Under the pieces are notes generated by a model. It saw nothing but the letters and a program-made list of their open reading frames with translations, searched no databases and was not told the origin of the DNA. Of a stretch of 64,000 nt of DNA, positions 61,291 to 64,000 are shown in pieces. Every line of letters begins with the position of its first letter. Positions within the stretch are counted from its first letter, which is position 1. The translations under genes and the position numbers were made by a program. This DNA comes from Natranaeroarchaeum sp042663585 (lineage in GTDB: Archaea > Halobacteriota > Halobacteria > Halobacteriales > Natronoarchaeaceae), in the NCBI RefSeq assembly GCF_042663585.1, contig NZ_JBHTAN010000006.1, positions 1,736,001-1,800,000 of the forward strand. Direction: 5' to 3'.

Positions 61291-61462
61291 GTCTCTGGGG
61301 ATGGTATCGAGGCGCAAATAATTTCTTTTTTGTCATTGGGGGCAGTTGACGGTGGTCGGGCCCCCGGGGCTTCCTCTTCTTCCCGTATCGCGTACCTGAT
61401 CGCGGGGCCGAGCGCAACCGGATTCATCCCCACACGGGGGGACTCCGCTCGTCATCACGACT

Positions 61463-62014
61463 CTATAGATAGGTGTCCTGCATCGTCTGTTCGAGCAGGC
61501 TGTCCGGGCCGAGAACGATATAGACGAGAACGAACGGCTCTGCCGGGTCGAGCACCCAGACCGAGAAGGGCGGATCGGCCGCCTCGGCGGCACGCGCGAC
61601 CAGCGGTTCGAGCGGCTTGACGCCGTCCCGAAACTCGCCGAACAGGTCGCGCTCGCCGGACTGCTCGGCGAAGGTGTAGACCACGCCGTTTGGCTGGCTA
61701 TCCATGTCCCGAGTGATCCGCGAGTTCATGGCCTCTCCTTCCGCGCGGGCGGCGTCGAAACACTCCCGCGCGGCCTCGAAGGCCGTCTCGTGTGTCCGGA
61801 CGAACCGGAACGTGGTCGGTTCGACGACGCTGTACTCGGTGATCGACGGGGTGTTGTCCTCCCACTCTAAAGTCGCCTCGACGAGGTTGCCGACCGCGAG
61901 CGCATCGACCGCCGGAACGTAGCTGGGATCGGCTGATTTGACGTCGAGAAAGAGCAGTTCGTCGTCGCTACGGCCGGGGAGTACGCGAAACCGGCCCTCG
62001 GTCGTCTGTCGCAT
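61463..62014 (-). CDS. Uncharacterised haloarchaeal protein
   Basis: 183 residues. Soluble alpha/beta appearance, with KSADPSYVPAVDALAVGNLVEA and a C-terminal EPFVLVYIVLGPD. No catalytic motif or membrane segment. ATG 62014. I do not recognise a function. A 170-bp gap separates it from gdh and the BMP gene is divergent on its right side. Confidence 0.68.
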   Translation of the reverse strand: MRQTTEGRFRVLPGRSDDELLFLDVKSADPSYVPAVDALAVGNLVEATLEWEDNTPSITEYSVVEPTTFRFVRTHETAFEAARECFDAARAEGEAMNSRITRDMDSQPNGVVYTFAEQSGERDLFGEFRDGVKPLEPLVARAAEAADPPFSVWVLDPAEPFVLVYIVLGPDSLLEQTMQDTYL

Positions 62015-62130
62015 TGGGTAGTACTGGTCGCTCCGCGCTGATTAGTGTTGAGAAAGCGGGCCGGTGAGACGCCTGCCCCGGGTCGACGGACGGTAGTGAG
62101 CGATCATTCGGGGAAAGGCCGCTGTTAGGG

Positions 62131-62138
62131 TTATATAC
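62131..62138 (+). promoter_or_regulatory. TATA-like element of the BMP transporter operon
   Basis: TTATATAC begins 29 bp ahead of the ATG at 62160, the distance typical of a leaderless haloarchaeal promoter. Confidence 0.5.
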
Positions 62139-62159
62139 CAGTACGAAAATACATTAACT

Positions 62160-63257
62160 ATGGCTCAAAGGTCAGATAGCCATCACGACTCGGGGGGACG
62201 AACTACAGGAACTGTCGATCGCCGGGCGTTTCTCGCTGCGAGCGCCACCATTGGGGGCGTCGGGCTAGCGGGTTGCCTGGGCGACGACAGCGGGGGGGAC
62301 GAGATTGCGATCATCTCCAGCGACGCAGGGTTCGACGACAAGGCGTTCAACGACATGGCGCTATCGGGCCTGGAGAACGCCCAGGACGACTACGACTTCG
62401 AGATCAACCGGATCGAGGAGACGGACACCACCGCGTTCGGGGACGTGCAGGTGGAGGCCGCGGAGACCGACCCCGAACTCATCGTACTGGTCGGATTCCA
62501 GCACACCTCGCCGCTGGAGGAGAACGCGCCGGAGTATCCGGATCAGAACTGGATGCTGATCAACGACCCGCTCGACGAGCCAAACGTCGCGTCGTACACG
62601 TGGGCAAACCACGAGATGTCGTATCTCGCCGGCGTGCTCGCGGGGACGATGACGACACGTGAACTCGAAAACGGGGGGAGCTCGAACGATCCGGAGAACG
62701 CCCACGTCGGGTTCGTCGGGGGCCAGGACGGGTCGCTGATCAACGCCTTCGAGGAGTCCTACATCGCCGGTGCGGAGTGGGTCGAGGAGGGCATCGAGAT
62801 CAGCACCGGCTACATCGGCAACTTCAGCGACACGAGCGTCGCTAACGACATCGCGACCTCACAGTTCCAGGACGGTGCGGACATCGTCTATCACGCCGCA
62901 GCGGCGGCGGGTGCTGGCGCGATCGAGGCCGCACAGCAAGAGAGCAGGTTCGCAATCGGTGTCGACGCCGACCAGTCACAGACGCTCCCGGAGTTCCAGG
63001 ACGTCATTATCGGCTCCGCAGTGAAGTACATCGACCAGGGGACCAACGAGGCCGCTCAGGCCGCCTTCGAGGACGACTTCGACAGTATCGCGAGCGAACA
63101 CAACCTCCTCGGACTCGAAGAGGAGGCGGTCGACGCCGTGATCGGGCAGGCCTTCGAGGGCAACCTTCCCGATGCGGTCGGCCAGAACCTCGACGAGGCG
63201 AAACAGGGGATCGTCGACGGCGATATCGACGTCCCGTGTGAGGCCGACGGCTGCTAG
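62160..63257 (+). CDS. BMP family ABC transporter substrate-binding lipoprotein
   Basis: 365 residues. Tat leader with RR at residues 21-22 and a lipidated Cys39 in LAGC. The basic-membrane-protein fold is seen in SDAGFDDKAFNDMALSG, NDPLDEPNVASYTWANHEMSYLAGVLAG and VGFVGGQDGSLI. This family binds nucleosides in bacteria, so nucleoside uptake is the best guess. Alternatively it is a simple sugar or carboxylate binder. The ATPase gene follows 30 bp downstream. Confidence 0.87.
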   Translation: MAQRSDSHHDSGGRTTGTVDRRAFLAASATIGGVGLAGCLGDDSGGDEIAIISSDAGFDDKAFNDMALSGLENAQDDYDFEINRIEETDTTAFGDVQVEAAETDPELIVLVGFQHTSPLEENAPEYPDQNWMLINDPLDEPNVASYTWANHEMSYLAGVLAGTMTTRELENGGSSNDPENAHVGFVGGQDGSLINAFEESYIAGAEWVEEGIEISTGYIGNFSDTSVANDIATSQFQDGADIVYHAAAAAGAGAIEAAQQESRFAIGVDADQSQTLPEFQDVIIGSAVKYIDQGTNEAAQAAFEDDFDSIASEHNLLGLEEEAVDAVIGQAFEGNLPDAVGQNLDEAKQGIVDGDIDVPCEADGC

Positions 63258-63287
63258 TCGCTGTACACTATCGGCTTTCACACTACA

Positions 63288-64000
63288 ATGAGCAGAAACG
63301 ATACGAGGACTGTCGTCAGTCTCGACGGCATCACGAAGCGCTTCGGTGACGTAGTCGCCAACGACGAGGTCGATTTCACGCTCGAAGCCGGCACCGTCCA
63401 CGCGCTGCTGGGCGAGAACGGATCGGGGAAGACGACGCTGATGAGCGTGCTCTATGGGCTGTACGATCAGGACGCCGGACGGATCGTCGTCGAGGGCGAA
63501 GGCCGGGAGTTCACCAGCCCTCGGGACGCTATCGACGCCGGTATCGGGATGATCCACCAGCATTTCCAGCTCGTCGAGCCGATGACGGTCCTCCAGAACG
63601 TCGTCCTCGGCCACGAACCGGTAGACCGGGGGCTCGTGAACAAAGAGGGGGCCAGAGCGGAGATCAAGGCGCTCTGTGACCGGTACGAGTTCGACGTCGA
63701 TCAGTATCTCGACACGCCAGTACAGGACCTCGATATCGGCGTCAAACAGCGCGTCGAGATCGTCAAGAGCCTGTATCGCGGCGCGGAGAGCCTCGTCTTC
63801 GACGAGCCGACAGCCGTGTTGACACCACAGGAGGTCGAGGGGCTCTTCGACCTGATGGCCGAACTCACCGAACAGGGTCGCTCGGTCGTCTTCATCACGC
63901 ACAAACTGGACGAGGCGATGGAAATCGCCGACGAGATCACGGTGCTGCGGGACGGAGAGGCCGTCGGCACCGTCGATGCGGACGGAACCTCGAAAGAGGA
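63288..64000 (+). CDS. ABC transporter ATP-binding protein of the simple sugar/nucleoside type, 3'-truncated by the window
   Basis: The frame stays open to the edge, so only about 237 residues are seen; the full protein is expected near 500 with two ATPase domains. Walker A is GENGSGKTT (residues 42-50), the Q-loop is MIHQHFQL, the signature region reads LDIGVKQRVEI (the LSGGQ form is altered, as usual in this family) and Walker B is LVFDEPTAVL, with switch His in FITHKLDE. It partners the BMP protein; permeases should follow beyond 64000. Confidence 0.85.
   Translation, partial: MSRNDTRTVVSLDGITKRFGDVVANDEVDFTLEAGTVHALLGENGSGKTTLMSVLYGLYDQDAGRIVVEGEGREFTSPRDAIDAGIGMIHQHFQLVEPMTVLQNVVLGHEPVDRGLVNKEGARAEIKALCDRYEFDVDQYLDTPVQDLDIGVKQRVEIVKSLYRGAESLVFDEPTAVLTPQEVEGLFDLMAELTEQGRSVVFITHKLDEAMEIADEITVLRDGEAVGTVDADGTSKE

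Overview
The window is chromosomal DNA of a halophilic archaeon (Halobacteria). It is GC-rich and its proteins are very acidic. Many genes are packed with 4-nt ATGA or GTGA overlaps. Exported lipoproteins carry twin-arginine signals and a lipobox. Typical haloarchaeal genes are present: archaeal-type CobY and CobT, GfcR, a glucose dehydrogenase of the Haloferax type, geranylgeranyl reductase and a TRAM-tailed aIF2-beta. The genus cannot be fixed from sequence alone.

Layout. 1-0.4 kb: 3' end of aIF2-beta. 0.6-16 kb: a late cobalamin synthesis and salvage island. Its left arm is cbiP-cobA-cbiA-cbiE. Two BtuF-like proteins follow, then a tungstate transporter with its own Mop-domain regulator. 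The right arm is cbiZ-cobD-cobT-cobY-cobS-cbiB plus a HAD hydrolase. 16-17.4 kb: a MinD-like ATPase and an unknown partner. 17.5-19.7 kb: PTS-dependent dihydroxyacetone kinase dhaKLM. 19.8-28.4 kb: single enzymes (Eis-like acetyltransferase, zinc dehydrogenase, methyltransferase, DASH cryptochrome, a short sulfite-oxidase-fold protein, epimerase, DUF1684 protein, carotenoid oxygenase, SDR). 28.6-35.7 kb: a seven-gene type IV pilus-like operon with ATPase, membrane platform and five pilin-like small proteins. 36-41 kb: a tandem HiPIP lipoprotein, small proteins, thioredoxin, and a divergent peroxiredoxin and HxlR regulator. 41-42.4 kb: a MoxR ATPase, tRNA-Ser(CGA) and a duplicated tRNA end. 42.4-50 kb: polysaccharide deacetylase/GNAT pair, LeuA/CimA, ferredoxin, thioesterase, geranylgeranyl reductase, and a cupredoxin-like protein without the copper cysteine. 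50-58.6 kb: M20 hydrolase, uS10-like protein, Nudix, MsrB, then a VIT1-DUF211-Ca2+ ATPase group, a PAPS-reductase-family protein and unknowns. 58.7-61.3 kb: a sugar catabolism group (kdgA, gfcR, gdh). 62.2-64 kb: start of a BMP-type ABC importer that runs off the end.

How the genes work together. The cobalamin genes cover amidation and adenosylation of the ring, aminopropanol attachment, and the whole nucleotide-loop assembly. CbiZ adds salvage. BtuF captures cobalamin outside, but no BtuC or BtuD is present here. The kdgA-gfcR-gdh group fits the semi-phosphorylated Entner-Doudoroff pathway. No CRISPR array, intact transposase, rRNA or replication origin was seen. The least explained parts are the MinD pair, the pilin-like set, the double HiPIP, the cysteine-less cupredoxin and the structured block beside tRNA-Ser. 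No stretch longer than about 300 bases lacks a gene. The longest are 35671-35958 and 42127-42415, both described below.
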